Positions 9,620-17,971 of a stretch of 54,922 nucleotides of DNA are shown here, piece by piece. The notes under the pieces were generated by a model that had not been told where the DNA came from, did no database searches, and saw nothing but the letters and a program-made list of their open reading frames with translations. The position numbers were made by a program, and so were the translations under genes. Source of the stretch: an uncultured Variovorax sp. (GTDB taxonomy: Bacteria > Pseudomonadota > Gammaproteobacteria > Burkholderiales > Burkholderiaceae_C); NCBI GenBank assembly GCA_913776885.1, contig CAJYQC010000118.1:1-54922 (forward strand), written 5' to 3'. Within the stretch, counting starts at the first letter, position 1. Every line of letters starts with the position of its first letter.

Positions 9620-10894
9620 ATGAGCGAAAAACTCTCCTTCGTCAGTCCTACAGCCAACAGCCCGTGGGGCACCTATCTCTCGCAGGTCGATCGCGTCGTG
9701 CCGTACCTCGGCCCGCTGGCCCGCTGGGTCGAAACCCTCAAGCGCCCCAAGCGCGCGCTCATCGTCGACGTGCCGATCGAAATGGACGACGGCAGCATCG
9801 CCCACTTCGAGGGCTACCGCGTGCAGCACAACATGAGCCGCGGCCCGGGCAAGGGCGGCATCCGCTTCCACCCCGACGTCACGCTCGAGGAAGTCATGGC
9901 CCTGTCGGCCTGGATGACCATCAAGACGGCCGCCGTGAACCTGCCGTACGGCGGCGCCAAGGGCGGCATCCGCGTCGACCCGAAGAAGCTCTCGCCGCAG
10001 GAGCTCGAGAAAGTCACCCGCCGCTACACCAGCGAGATCGGCATCATCATCGGCCCGCACACAGACATCCCCGCGCCCGACGTCAACACCAACGCCCAGA
10101 TCATGGCGTGGATGATGGACACCTACTCGATGAACGTCGGCGGCACCGCCACCGGCGTCGTCACCGGCAAGCCGCTGCACCTGGGCGGCTCGCTGGGCCG
10201 CGTGAAGGCCACCGGCCGCGGCGTGTTCGTCACCGGCCGCGAAGCCGCGCGCCGCCTCGGCATGGACCTGCGCGGTGCGCGCATCGCCGTGCAGGGCTTC
10301 GGCAACGTGGGCTCCGTCGCGGCCGAACTCTTCGCCGAAGCCGGCGCCAAGATCGTCGCCGTGCAGGACCACACCGGCACCATCGTCAACACCAACGGCC
10401 TCGACCTCGCCAAGCTCGTGCCCATCTCGCGCACCGACGGCGTGGTCGGCTTCAAGGCCGGCGGCGACATCGTGCCGAACGAGGATTTCTGGAACACGCC
10501 CTGCGACATCCTCATTCCGGCCGCCCTCGAAGGCCAGCTCACCGCCGAGCGCGCGCAGAAGACCACCGCCAAGCTGGTGCTCGAAGGCGCCAACGGCCCC
10601 ACCGTGCCGCAGGCCGACGACATCCTCGCCGAGCGCGGCGTGCTGGTGGTGCCCGACGTGATCTGCAACGCCGGCGGCGTGACCGTGAGCTACTTCGAAT
10701 GGGTGCAGGACTTCTCGTCCTTCTTCTGGGACGAGGACGAGATCAACGTGCGCCTCGACCGCATCATGATGAACGCGCTCAACCAGATCTGGGACACGGC
10801 CGACAAGCACAAGATCACGCTGCGCACCGCCACGTACGCGGTGGCCTGCGAGCGCATCCTGATGGCTCGCCAGGAACGCGGTCTGTATCCCTGA
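9620..10894 (+). CDS. Glu/Leu/Phe/Val dehydrogenase (glutamate dehydrogenase)
   Basis: [71 protein letters not shown]; full-length. Confidence 0.95.
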   Translation: MSEKLSFVSPTANSPWGTYLSQVDRVVPYLGPLARWVETLKRPKRALIVDVPIEMDDGSIAHFEGYRVQHNMSRGPGKGGIRFHPDVTLEEVMALSAWMTIKTAAVNLPYGGAKGGIRVDPKKLSPQELEKVTRRYTSEIGIIIGPHTDIPAPDVNTNAQIMAWMMDTYSMNVGGTATGVVTGKPLHLGGSLGRVKATGRGVFVTGREAARRLGMDLRGARIAVQGFGNVGSVAAELFAEAGAKIVAVQDHTGTIVNTNGLDLAKLVPISRTDGVVGFKAGGDIVPNEDFWNTPCDILIPAALEGQLTAERAQKTTAKLVLEGANGPTVPQADDILAERGVLVVPDVICNAGGVTVSYFEWVQDFSSFFWDEDEINVRLDRIMMNALNQIWDTADKHKITLRTATYAVACERILMARQERGLYP

Positions 10895-10930
10895 TGACTT
10901 TCTGACCCAAGGAAAAGCTACGCTCGGGGG

Positions 10931-11593
10931 ATGACCTCCACCCCCGCGCAGAACTTTCCGCCGCTTCCTCCACTTCCGCCCGAAAGCGCGGCCCGCCTTC
11001 AGGCCTTGATGGCCAGCGGGCAGCGCAGGCTGCTGGGGCTCGTCGGTGCGCCCGGCGCGGGCAAGTCGACGCTCGCGGCTGCGCTGCTGCAGGCGGTGGG
11101 GGCGCAGCGTGCCCAGGTGGTCCCGATGGACGGCTTCCACCTTGCCAACGTCGAGCTGCAACGGCTCGGCCGCGCCGCACGCAAGGGCGCGCCCGACACC
11201 TTCGACAGCGCCGGCTACGTGGTGCTGCTGCAGCGGCTGCGCGAGCAGCGGCCCGGCGACGCCATCGTGTACGCGCCCGAGTTCCGCCGCGAGATCGAGG
11301 AGCCGATCGCCGGCGCGATCGCGGTGCTGCCGTCGACGCAGCTCGTCATCACCGAAGGCAACTACCTGCTGCACGACGTCGGCCCATGGGCCGGCGCGGC
11401 GGCGATGCTCGACGAGGTCTGGTACGTGGACATCGACGATGCGGTGCGCGAGGAGCGGCTGGTTCGCCGCCACCAGCAGTTCGGCCGCAGCGCCGAGGAG
11501 GCGCGCGCCTGGGTGGAGAGCACCGACGCGCCGAACGCGCGGCTGATCGCGCAGACGCGGGTGCGCGCGCACCACGTGCTGCCCTGGTCCTGA
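10931..11593 (+). CDS. Nucleoside/nucleotide kinase family P-loop protein (uridine kinase/PanK-like)
   Basis: LGLVGAPGAGKSTLAAALL P-loop; PMDGFHLANVELQRLGRAARKGAPDTFDSAGYV. Confidence 0.8.
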   Translation: MTSTPAQNFPPLPPLPPESAARLQALMASGQRRLLGLVGAPGAGKSTLAAALLQAVGAQRAQVVPMDGFHLANVELQRLGRAARKGAPDTFDSAGYVVLLQRLREQRPGDAIVYAPEFRREIEEPIAGAIAVLPSTQLVITEGNYLLHDVGPWAGAAAMLDEVWYVDIDDAVREERLVRRHQQFGRSAEEARAWVESTDAPNARLIAQTRVRAHHVLPWS

Positions 11594-11679
11594 AAATTTC
11601 GGCATCGCGGCGGGAACGCGGCTGTACGAGCGCGCTCGAAGGCTTGCCGGCAAGGCCGCCGGTTAGCATTCGCCGCTTC

Positions 11680-12444
11680 ATGCCGTCCATGCACTCCAAT
11701 TTCCTGTCCGCCATACCTGCTCAGGGCCGCACGCCGGTCCGTGCATCGGTTCTCGCCGCGGGCCTGCTGTCCGCCGTTGTCCTGCTCGCCGGCTGCGGCA
11801 GCGCCACCCGCCAGGTCAGCTACGAGCCCGAGGCCTTCAGTTCGACCAACACCCACACCCGCGACTACGAGGCCACCGAGGCCGAGACCTGCGAGGCCGC
11901 GCGTCGTGCCCTGTTGAGCCAGGGCTACATGATCACGGCCGCCAACGCCGACCTCGTGACCGGGCGCAAGAGCTTCCAGCCGGCCGCCGAGGTGCATGTG
12001 GAGGTCGAGTTCCGCGTGGTCTGCGCGCGCGAAAGCACCCGCAGCGGCAAGGCGGGCAGGAGCACCGTGGCCTTCGCCACCGCGCTGCAGGACCGCTACG
12101 GCCTGAAGAAGGTGAACAACTCGGCGAGCCTGGGCGTGGGCGCGATCGGCTCCCTCTCGCTGCCGTTCGCCAGCAGCGACGACGCGATGGTGAAGGTGGC
12201 CAGCGAGACGCTGACCGACGAGCGCTTCTACGACCGCTTCTTCGCGCTGCTCGACCGCTTCCTCGAAGGCCCGGAAGCGCAGGAGGAGGCGGCCGCGGCG
12301 AAGCCCGAGCAGTCGCCAGTCGCATCGCCGGTCGCCTCTCCGGCCGCGGCGCCCGCGCCGTTGACGGCGCCGGCAACGGCACCTGCCTCCGACCCGGCAC
12401 CGGCCGTCACCTATCCCGTGACTTCGTCCCCCAACCGGGGCTGA
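11680..12444 (+). CDS. Lipoprotein, DUF2242-like
   Basis: Lipobox LLAGCGSATRQVSYEPEAFSSTNTHTRDYEATEAETCEAARRALLSQGYMI; Ala/Pro-rich C-terminus. Confidence 0.7.
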   Translation: MPSMHSNFLSAIPAQGRTPVRASVLAAGLLSAVVLLAGCGSATRQVSYEPEAFSSTNTHTRDYEATEAETCEAARRALLSQGYMITAANADLVTGRKSFQPAAEVHVEVEFRVVCARESTRSGKAGRSTVAFATALQDRYGLKKVNNSASLGVGAIGSLSLPFASSDDAMVKVASETLTDERFYDRFFALLDRFLEGPEAQEEAAAAKPEQSPVASPVASPAAAPAPLTAPATAPASDPAPAVTYPVTSSPNRG

Positions 12445-12481
12445 AGCCCCAGATACCAAGACGCGTCTTACAATTCCGGGC

Positions 12482-12961
12482 ATGGCCTCCACCATCCCGG
12501 ACCCGGCGCAATGCGCTTCCCGTCTTCGCAGCGCGGTGTCGCTGCTCGCACGTCAATTGCGAAGCGGCAGCGCCGCGGCGGACAGCCCCAGCGTCGCCAA
12601 GCTCAGCGTGCTGGGCCAGCTCCATCAGCACGGCCCTTGCACGCCCACGACGCTGGCTGGACTGGAGCGCGTCAAGCTCCAGTCGCTGACAAGGCTGCTG
12701 GCCGAACTGGAGGCCGAGGGCTGGATCGGCCGCGCGCCGCATCCGGGCGACGGGCGGCAGTGGCTGCTGTCGCTCACTGCCGATGGCACGCGCCGGCTGA
12801 AGGCGATCATGCGCACGCGCGAGGCGGCGCTGGCCGAGGCCATCGGCGCCTCGCTCGATGAACGTCAGCGCGCCCTGCTGCTCGAAGCCTGCGGGCTGAT
12901 CGACGGCATCGCCGCCCGACTCACCGGTGTCGACGGCAGCGCGAAGCTGCCCGGATCATGA
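12482..12961 (+). CDS. MarR family transcriptional regulator
   Basis: 159 aa winged-helix: AKLSVLGQLHQHGPCTPTTLAGLERVKLQSLTRLLAELEAEGWIGRAPHPGDGRQWLLSLTADG. Confidence 0.85.
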   Translation: MASTIPDPAQCASRLRSAVSLLARQLRSGSAAADSPSVAKLSVLGQLHQHGPCTPTTLAGLERVKLQSLTRLLAELEAEGWIGRAPHPGDGRQWLLSLTADGTRRLKAIMRTREAALAEAIGASLDERQRALLLEACGLIDGIAARLTGVDGSAKLPGS

Positions 12962-13959
12962 GCAGCCCGCGCGCGCTGCAACGCCTGGCCGAGCCCTGGC
13001 GCCACGGCCGCTGGCGCCCCGGGGCGCAGCTCGCGGCGGCGGTGGCCATCGCCTGGGGCGTGACCACGGCGATGCAACTGCCCGAGAGCTTCTGGGCCGT
13101 GATGAGCGTGCTGATCGTCATGCGCCCGAGCGCCGGCTCCACGCTCGATGCCGGCTGGGACCGCGTGCGCGGCACCGCCGCCGGCGCGCTGGCCGGCATG
13201 GCCGGCGTCTACCTGCAGCATCACGGCGCACCGCCGATCGCGACCACGCTGGCCTTCGTCGTGCTGCTCGCGTTTGCCAGCGCTGCGGTGCCGGGCATGC
13301 GCAGCGCGCCGGTGGCAGCGCTGATCATCCTGTCTGCCGGCGGCATTCCGGGCCATTCGCCGCTGCAGGTGGCGATGCTGCGCATGGTGCAGATCGGCAT
13401 CGGCGTGGGCGTGGCGCTGGCGGTGTCGACGGTGATGTCGGAGTACCACGCGGGCATGCGCTTCGACGAGGGCTGCGCGGCGCTGCTGCGCGGCATCGCC
13501 AAGCGCATGTCGGCGTCGCGGCGGCCGAGCTATGCGGCGCAGATCGAGCGCATCCATGCAGGCACGCGCGCGTCGCTGGGCCGGCTGGCCGCGCTGGCCG
13601 GCAGCGCCGACTTCGAGGCCCGTTGGTGGCGCCGGGGCCGCACCGCCGGCACCTATCGCGACAAGGCCAGGCTGGCGGCGCGCATCTTCCAGGACGCCAC
13701 GGTGCTCGACCGCGTGTTGCGGCTCACCCCTGCGGCGCAAGCCGAAGCGGCGCAGGCAGCAGGCGCAGCCATCGCCGGCATGGCCGATGCGCTCGCGGGC
13801 CAGTGCGCGCCGCCCGACCTGGGAGAGTTGGCCCGCTGCGCGGCTCAGGCTTCATCGCGGCACGAGGCGTCGAACGCGCTGCTGGCCGCGCCGCTGAACC
13901 TGCTGCTCGACGACCTGCGTCGGCTGCAGGCGGTCATCGCCGCACGCCCACCGACATAG
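12958..13959 (+). CDS. FUSC family inner-membrane protein
   Basis: WGVTTAMQLPESFWAVMSVLIVMRPSAGSTLDAGWDRVRGTAAGALAG; overlaps MarR stop (ATGA). Confidence 0.8.
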   Translation: MSSPRALQRLAEPWRHGRWRPGAQLAAAVAIAWGVTTAMQLPESFWAVMSVLIVMRPSAGSTLDAGWDRVRGTAAGALAGMAGVYLQHHGAPPIATTLAFVVLLAFASAAVPGMRSAPVAALIILSAGGIPGHSPLQVAMLRMVQIGIGVGVALAVSTVMSEYHAGMRFDEGCAALLRGIAKRMSASRRPSYAAQIERIHAGTRASLGRLAALAGSADFEARWWRRGRTAGTYRDKARLAARIFQDATVLDRVLRLTPAAQAEAAQAAGAAIAGMADALAGQCAPPDLGELARCAAQASSRHEASNALLAAPLNLLLDDLRRLQAVIAARPPT

Positions 13960-14031
13960 TCCGCCGGCCGTCGCCGACATCGAACGTCCTAGAATCTTCC
14001 GAAAATTCATTCGTTTCGGAGAGGGACGGGC

Positions 14032-14550
14032 ATGGAAGATCAGTCGCAGGACGCGCGCTACGCGCCTCCGCAATCCCATGTGGAAGACGTGGTGCATCCG
14101 GGCGGGGGCCAGTCCGGCGAACTCGCATCGCGCGGCACGCGCTTCCTCGCTGCGATGCTCGACGCGGGCATCTCCATCGCGGCGATCTGGCTCCTTGCGA
14201 CGTTCACGCCCGTCAACCTCTGGGAAGAAGACGGCCTCGGCGTGTGGGAGCCGCGCATCTCCAGTGCGGCTTCGGGCGTCCTGCTCTATCTCGTGCTGCA
14301 CGGCTACCTGCTGGCCACCCGCGGCCAGACCATCGGCAAGGCGCTGTTCAAGATCCGCATCGCGCGGCCCGACGGCTCGCGTGCGCAGATCGGGCGCATC
14401 CTCGCGCTGCGCGACGGCCCGATGTTCTTCACCAGCATCTGGCCGCTGCTCGGCCCGATCTACGTGCTGATCGACTGCCTCTTCATCTTCCGCGCGTCGC
14501 GCCGCTGCCTGCACGACCAGATCGCCGACACCGTCGTGCTGCAAGCCTGA
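14032..14550 (+). CDS. RDD family membrane protein
   Basis: ASRGTRFLAAMLDAGISIAAIW... GQTIGKALFKIRIARPDGS. Confidence 0.85.
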   Translation: MEDQSQDARYAPPQSHVEDVVHPGGGQSGELASRGTRFLAAMLDAGISIAAIWLLATFTPVNLWEEDGLGVWEPRISSAASGVLLYLVLHGYLLATRGQTIGKALFKIRIARPDGSRAQIGRILALRDGPMFFTSIWPLLGPIYVLIDCLFIFRASRRCLHDQIADTVVLQA

Positions 14551-14565
14551 GCCGGCGCGACCACA

Positions 14566-15306
14566 GTGCGCCTCGACACGCTCTACACCGCCGAGACCCC
14601 CGAAGGCATCGCGCTCTCGCTTCGCCCGGCCGGCCTGGTCGCGCGCGGGCTGGCCTACCTGATCGACTTCGCGATCCGGCTCGGCATCTTCGTCGCCATC
14701 TCCATCACCGTCGGCATGCTCGGCAAGATGGGCTTCGGCATCCTGCTGATCGCCTATTTTTTCCTCGAGTGGTTCTATCCGGTGGTCTTCGAGCTCACGC
14801 GCGCGGCGGCCACGCCCGGCAAGCGCGTGATGGGCCTGCGCGTGGTGATGGATTCGGGCCTGCCCGTCACGCCTGCCGCCGCGCTCACGCGCAACCTGCT
14901 GCGCGCGGCCGACTTCGTGCCTTCGTTCTACGGCGCGGGCATCGTGTCGATGCTGTGGCGGCATGACAGCAAGCGACTGGGCGATCTCGCCGCCGGCACG
15001 CTGGTGGTGTTCAGCGACCAGGTGAGCCTGCACGGCAGCCTGCCGCCGGCCGAACCGCAGGCGCCCGCGCGGCCGCTGTCGGCGCGCGAGCAGACGGCCA
15101 TCGTCTCGTGGGCCGGGCGCGCCACGCGCCTCACGCCCGAGCGTTTCGACGAGCTCGCCCGCATCGCCGAGCCGGTGCTGGGCCCCGACACCAGCGGCGC
15201 TACGGCGTCGCAGCGCCTGCTCGGCGTGGCGCAGTGGGTGCTGGGCCGGCGTGCCGGCGCCGCCGCAGGTGCCAATGCCGATGCGCAGGGAAGGGCGGTG
15301 CGATGA
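14566..15306 (+). CDS. RDD family membrane protein (GTG start)
   Basis: PAGLVARGLAYLIDFAIRLGIFVAI... ATPGKRVMGLRVVMDSG. Confidence 0.85.
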   Translation: MRLDTLYTAETPEGIALSLRPAGLVARGLAYLIDFAIRLGIFVAISITVGMLGKMGFGILLIAYFFLEWFYPVVFELTRAAATPGKRVMGLRVVMDSGLPVTPAAALTRNLLRAADFVPSFYGAGIVSMLWRHDSKRLGDLAAGTLVVFSDQVSLHGSLPPAEPQAPARPLSAREQTAIVSWAGRATRLTPERFDELARIAEPVLGPDTSGATASQRLLGVAQWVLGRRAGAAAGANADAQGRAVR

Positions 15307-16292
15307 CGCCGCTCGATTTCGAAGCTGCCTACGCGCCCCTGTGGTCCGAGCTCGAGGCTGTCATCCGCACGGCAGAGACCAAGCGCAAGTTCGACGGCGC
15401 CCGGCTCGCCACGCTGTACCGCCGCGTGTGCGAGCACCTAGCGCTGGCGCAGGCGCGCGCCTATCCGATCCACCTCACGCAGCGCCTGGAGGGTCTCACG
15501 CAGAGCGCGCACCGGCTGATCTACCGCCGCCACGACTACGGCCTCGCGCGTTTCGCGCGTCTCGCACTGGTCGACTTTCCCGAGGCGGTGCGCGCGCACC
15601 GCATCTACCTGCTGGTGTCGGCGCTGATGTTCGTGCTGCCGCTGCTGATGGCCGGCTGGGCGGCCTGGCGCGACCCGGGCTTCATCCTGCATCTGCTCGA
15701 CGCCAACTCGGTGCAGGAGTTCGACTCCATGTACGGCGACGGTGCCGAGTCGCTCGGCCGCACGCGCAGCGCGGGCGACGACTGGCAGATGTTCGGCTAC
15801 TACATCATGAACAACATCGGCATCGGGTTCCGCTGCTTCGCGGCCGGCATCTTCGCCGGCGTGGGCAGCGCCGCGGTGGTGCTCTTCAACGGCGTGCAGA
15901 TCGGGGCGGTGGGCGGCTACCTCATCGCGGCGGGACATGGAGAGAACTTCCTGTCCTTCGTCGTCACGCACTCGGCCTTCGAGCTCACCGCGATCGTGCT
16001 CGCGGGCGCCGCGGGGCTGCGGCTGGGCTATTCGTGGGTGGCGCCCGGGCGGCACACGCGGCTGGAGGCGCTGCGGCTGGCGGCGCGCCATGCGGTGGTG
16101 ATCGTCTACGGGGTGGTCGGGCTGCTGCTGATCGCCGCGGCGGTCGAGGCTTTCTGGTCGTCGGCGCGCTGGATCGCGCCGGCGGTGAAGTACGGCGTGG
16201 GCGGCGCCTGCTGGCTGCTGGTGCTGGCCTACCTGGGCTGGCAGGGCAGGCCGCGCGCCGACGACGCGGCGGGAGAAGCGAATGCAGGTTGA
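15303..16292 (+). CDS. Stage II sporulation protein M (SpoIIM)-like membrane protein
   Basis: MNNIGIGFRCFAAGIFAGVGSAAVVLFNGVQIGAVGGYLIAAGHGENFLSFVVTHSAFELTAIVLAGAAGLRLG; SpoIIM family in MoxR operon context. Confidence 0.85.
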   Translation: MTPLDFEAAYAPLWSELEAVIRTAETKRKFDGARLATLYRRVCEHLALAQARAYPIHLTQRLEGLTQSAHRLIYRRHDYGLARFARLALVDFPEAVRAHRIYLLVSALMFVLPLLMAGWAAWRDPGFILHLLDANSVQEFDSMYGDGAESLGRTRSAGDDWQMFGYYIMNNIGIGFRCFAAGIFAGVGSAAVVLFNGVQIGAVGGYLIAAGHGENFLSFVVTHSAFELTAIVLAGAAGLRLGYSWVAPGRHTRLEALRLAARHAVVIVYGVVGLLLIAAAVEAFWSSARWIAPAVKYGVGGACWLLVLAYLGWQGRPRADDAAGEANAG

Positions 16293-17013
16293 CGGCCTCG
16301 CCATCACGCTGAGGCCGCGGCCCATGGCCGAGGCCGCCGACCTCGGCGCGCAGCTGGTGCGCAGCCATGCGCGCTCGGTGTGGCGCACCTTTTTGCCGGT
16401 GCACATCGCCACGGTGCTGCTGGCCCTGAGCACGGTCGAGATCGCCGGCTGGCTGCCCAGCCTGCTGATCTTCTGGCTCAAGCCCTGGCTCGACCGCAGC
16501 CTGCTGTTCGTGCATTCGCGCGCCGTGTTCGGACAGGAAACGCGCTGGTCCGACCTCTGGGCCAACCGCCGCGCCGTGTGGGGCGGGCAGCTGTTGCGCA
16601 CGTTGCTGTGGCGGCGCTTCTCGCCCTGGCGCTCGTTCACCCAGGCCATCGATCAGCTCGAAGGCCAGCGCGGGAGCGCGCGGCGCAAGCGTCGCACGCA
16701 ATTGCTGTACGGGCGTCGCGGCGCCGCCACCGGCATGCAGCTGGTGTTCGCCAACGTCGAGATGGCGCTCGACATCTGCCTGCTGTCGCTGCTGTTCTGG
16801 TTCGCGCCCGAAGGCAGTTCGCGCGACCTCTTCAACTGGCTCACGCAGTCGGACTCGACGGTGCAAAGCCTGCTGACGGCCGGCGCCTACGCGCTGGTCG
16901 TCGGCGTGCTGGAGCCGTTCTACGTGGCGGGGGGGTTCGCGATGTACCTCAACCGCCGGGTCGAACTCGAAGCCTGGGACATCGAGCAGGAGTTCCGACG
17001 TGGATTTCGATGA
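16282..17013 (+). CDS. Conserved membrane protein of the MoxR/DUF58 operon, unknown function
   Basis: 243 aa, several hydrophobic segments; overlaps upstream CDS, same operon. Confidence 0.75.
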   Translation: MQVDGLAITLRPRPMAEAADLGAQLVRSHARSVWRTFLPVHIATVLLALSTVEIAGWLPSLLIFWLKPWLDRSLLFVHSRAVFGQETRWSDLWANRRAVWGGQLLRTLLWRRFSPWRSFTQAIDQLEGQRGSARRKRRTQLLYGRRGAATGMQLVFANVEMALDICLLSLLFWFAPEGSSRDLFNWLTQSDSTVQSLLTAGAYALVVGVLEPFYVAGGFAMYLNRRVELEAWDIEQEFRRGFR

Positions 17014-17014
17014 C

Positions 17015-17099
17015 ACCCCCAGGCTTCGCGCACTTCGTGTCGCTTCGCCAACCCCCTTGCAGGGGGCAATACCTGAGGCCCGGCAGAGCCGGTTCCGCG
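17015..17099. repeat. Repeat element copy 1 (about 85 bp, hairpin-forming)
   Basis: ACCCCCAGGCTTCGCGCACTTCGTGTCGCTTCGCCAACCCCCTTGCAGGGGGCAATACCTGAGGCCCGGCAGAGCCGGTTCCGCG; CCCCCTTGCAGGGGG hairpin. Confidence 0.9.
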
Positions 17100-17113
17100 A
17101 GGGCTTGGAACTC

Positions 17114-17198
17114 ACCCCCAGGCTTCGCGCACTTCGTGTCGCTTCGCCAACCCCCTTGCAGGGGGCGATACCTGTGGCCCGGCAAAGCCGGTTCCACG
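17114..17198. repeat. Repeat element copy 2, tandem with copy 1 (99 bp period)
   Basis: ACCCCCAGGCTTCGCGCACTTCGTGTCGCTTCGCCAACCCCCTTGCAGGGGGCGATACCTGTGGCCCGGCAAAGCCGGTTCCACG; nearly identical to copy 1. Confidence 0.9.
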
Positions 17199-17209
17199 GT
17201 ATCCCTGGA

Positions 17210-17971
17210 ATGAGGGTGCTGGTTGCTCTGCTCCTGGCTGGGTGCGTGGTGTCGTTGCCTGTTGCCGCGGCCGAGACGCCGCTGACGCGCGAGCAGGTGC
17301 GGGCGGCGGCCGAGAAGGTCCGGGCCGATCCGAACATGCCCGGCACCAAGACCGAGAAGAAGCTGCGCTTCAAGGAGCGTGACGACGAAGAGCAAGAGCC
17401 CGAGCACAAGGCCGACAGCCTCGGCTGGCTGCGCGACTTCGTGCGCGCGGTGGCCGAGGGTGCGCGCTGGCTGATCTGGGGGCTGGCCGCGCTGGCGCTG
17501 GCGTGGCTGGTCGTGCGCCTGCATCGCTGGGTGCGCGTGCGCGCCGGCGGCACGCGGCCCGGCAAGGGCCCGTTGCCGAGCCATGTGGGCAGCCTCGACA
17601 TCCGCCCCGAGAGCCTGCCCGACGACATCGGCAATGCCGCCGCCGGCCTCTGGCAGCGCGGCCAGCATCGGCCCGCGCTGTCGCTGTTGTACCGCGGGGC
17701 GCTGTCGCGGCTCGTGCATTCGCACGCGGTGCCGGTGCGTGCCGCGAGCACCGAGGGCGAGTGCGTGGCGCTCGCCTCGACCCGGCTGTCGCCGCAGGCG
17801 CAGGCCTTCTTCGTGCGGCTGGTCGAGGCCTGGCAGCTGGCAGCCTACGGAGGCCGGCTGCCGTCGACCGCGCAGGTGCTCGCGCTCTGCGGCGAGTTCG
17901 ACGCGAACCTGCCCGCCATGCAAGCCCCCGCCGGGCAGGACGACGGCCTGATGAAGGGCGCGGCCGCATGA
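17210..17971 (+). CDS. DUF4129 domain-containing membrane protein
   Basis: Start placed at MRVLVALLLAGCVVSLPVAAAETPLTREQV (signal-like) downstream of the repeats; C-terminal LYRGALSRLVHSHAVPVRAASTEGECVALA... motif typical of DUF4129. Confidence 0.8.
   Translation: MRVLVALLLAGCVVSLPVAAAETPLTREQVRAAAEKVRADPNMPGTKTEKKLRFKERDDEEQEPEHKADSLGWLRDFVRAVAEGARWLIWGLAALALAWLVVRLHRWVRVRAGGTRPGKGPLPSHVGSLDIRPESLPDDIGNAAAGLWQRGQHRPALSLLYRGALSRLVHSHAVPVRAASTEGECVALASTRLSPQAQAFFVRLVEAWQLAAYGGRLPSTAQVLALCGEFDANLPAMQAPAGQDDGLMKGAAA

Noticed and set aside
9596-11653. 685-aa minus-strand ORF opposite glutamate dehydrogenase and kinase
   Set aside because: Shadow ORF in high-GC sequence; no recognisable protein family.
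17015-17198. Possible CRISPR array
   Set aside because: Only two tandem copies about 85 bp long with a 14-bp gap, not 25-40 bp repeats with unique spacers.
17000-17209. Upstream extension of the DUF4129 ORF
   Set aside because: Encodes only the tandem repeat element; a signal-like start at 17210 is more plausible (kept as a separate low-confidence finding).
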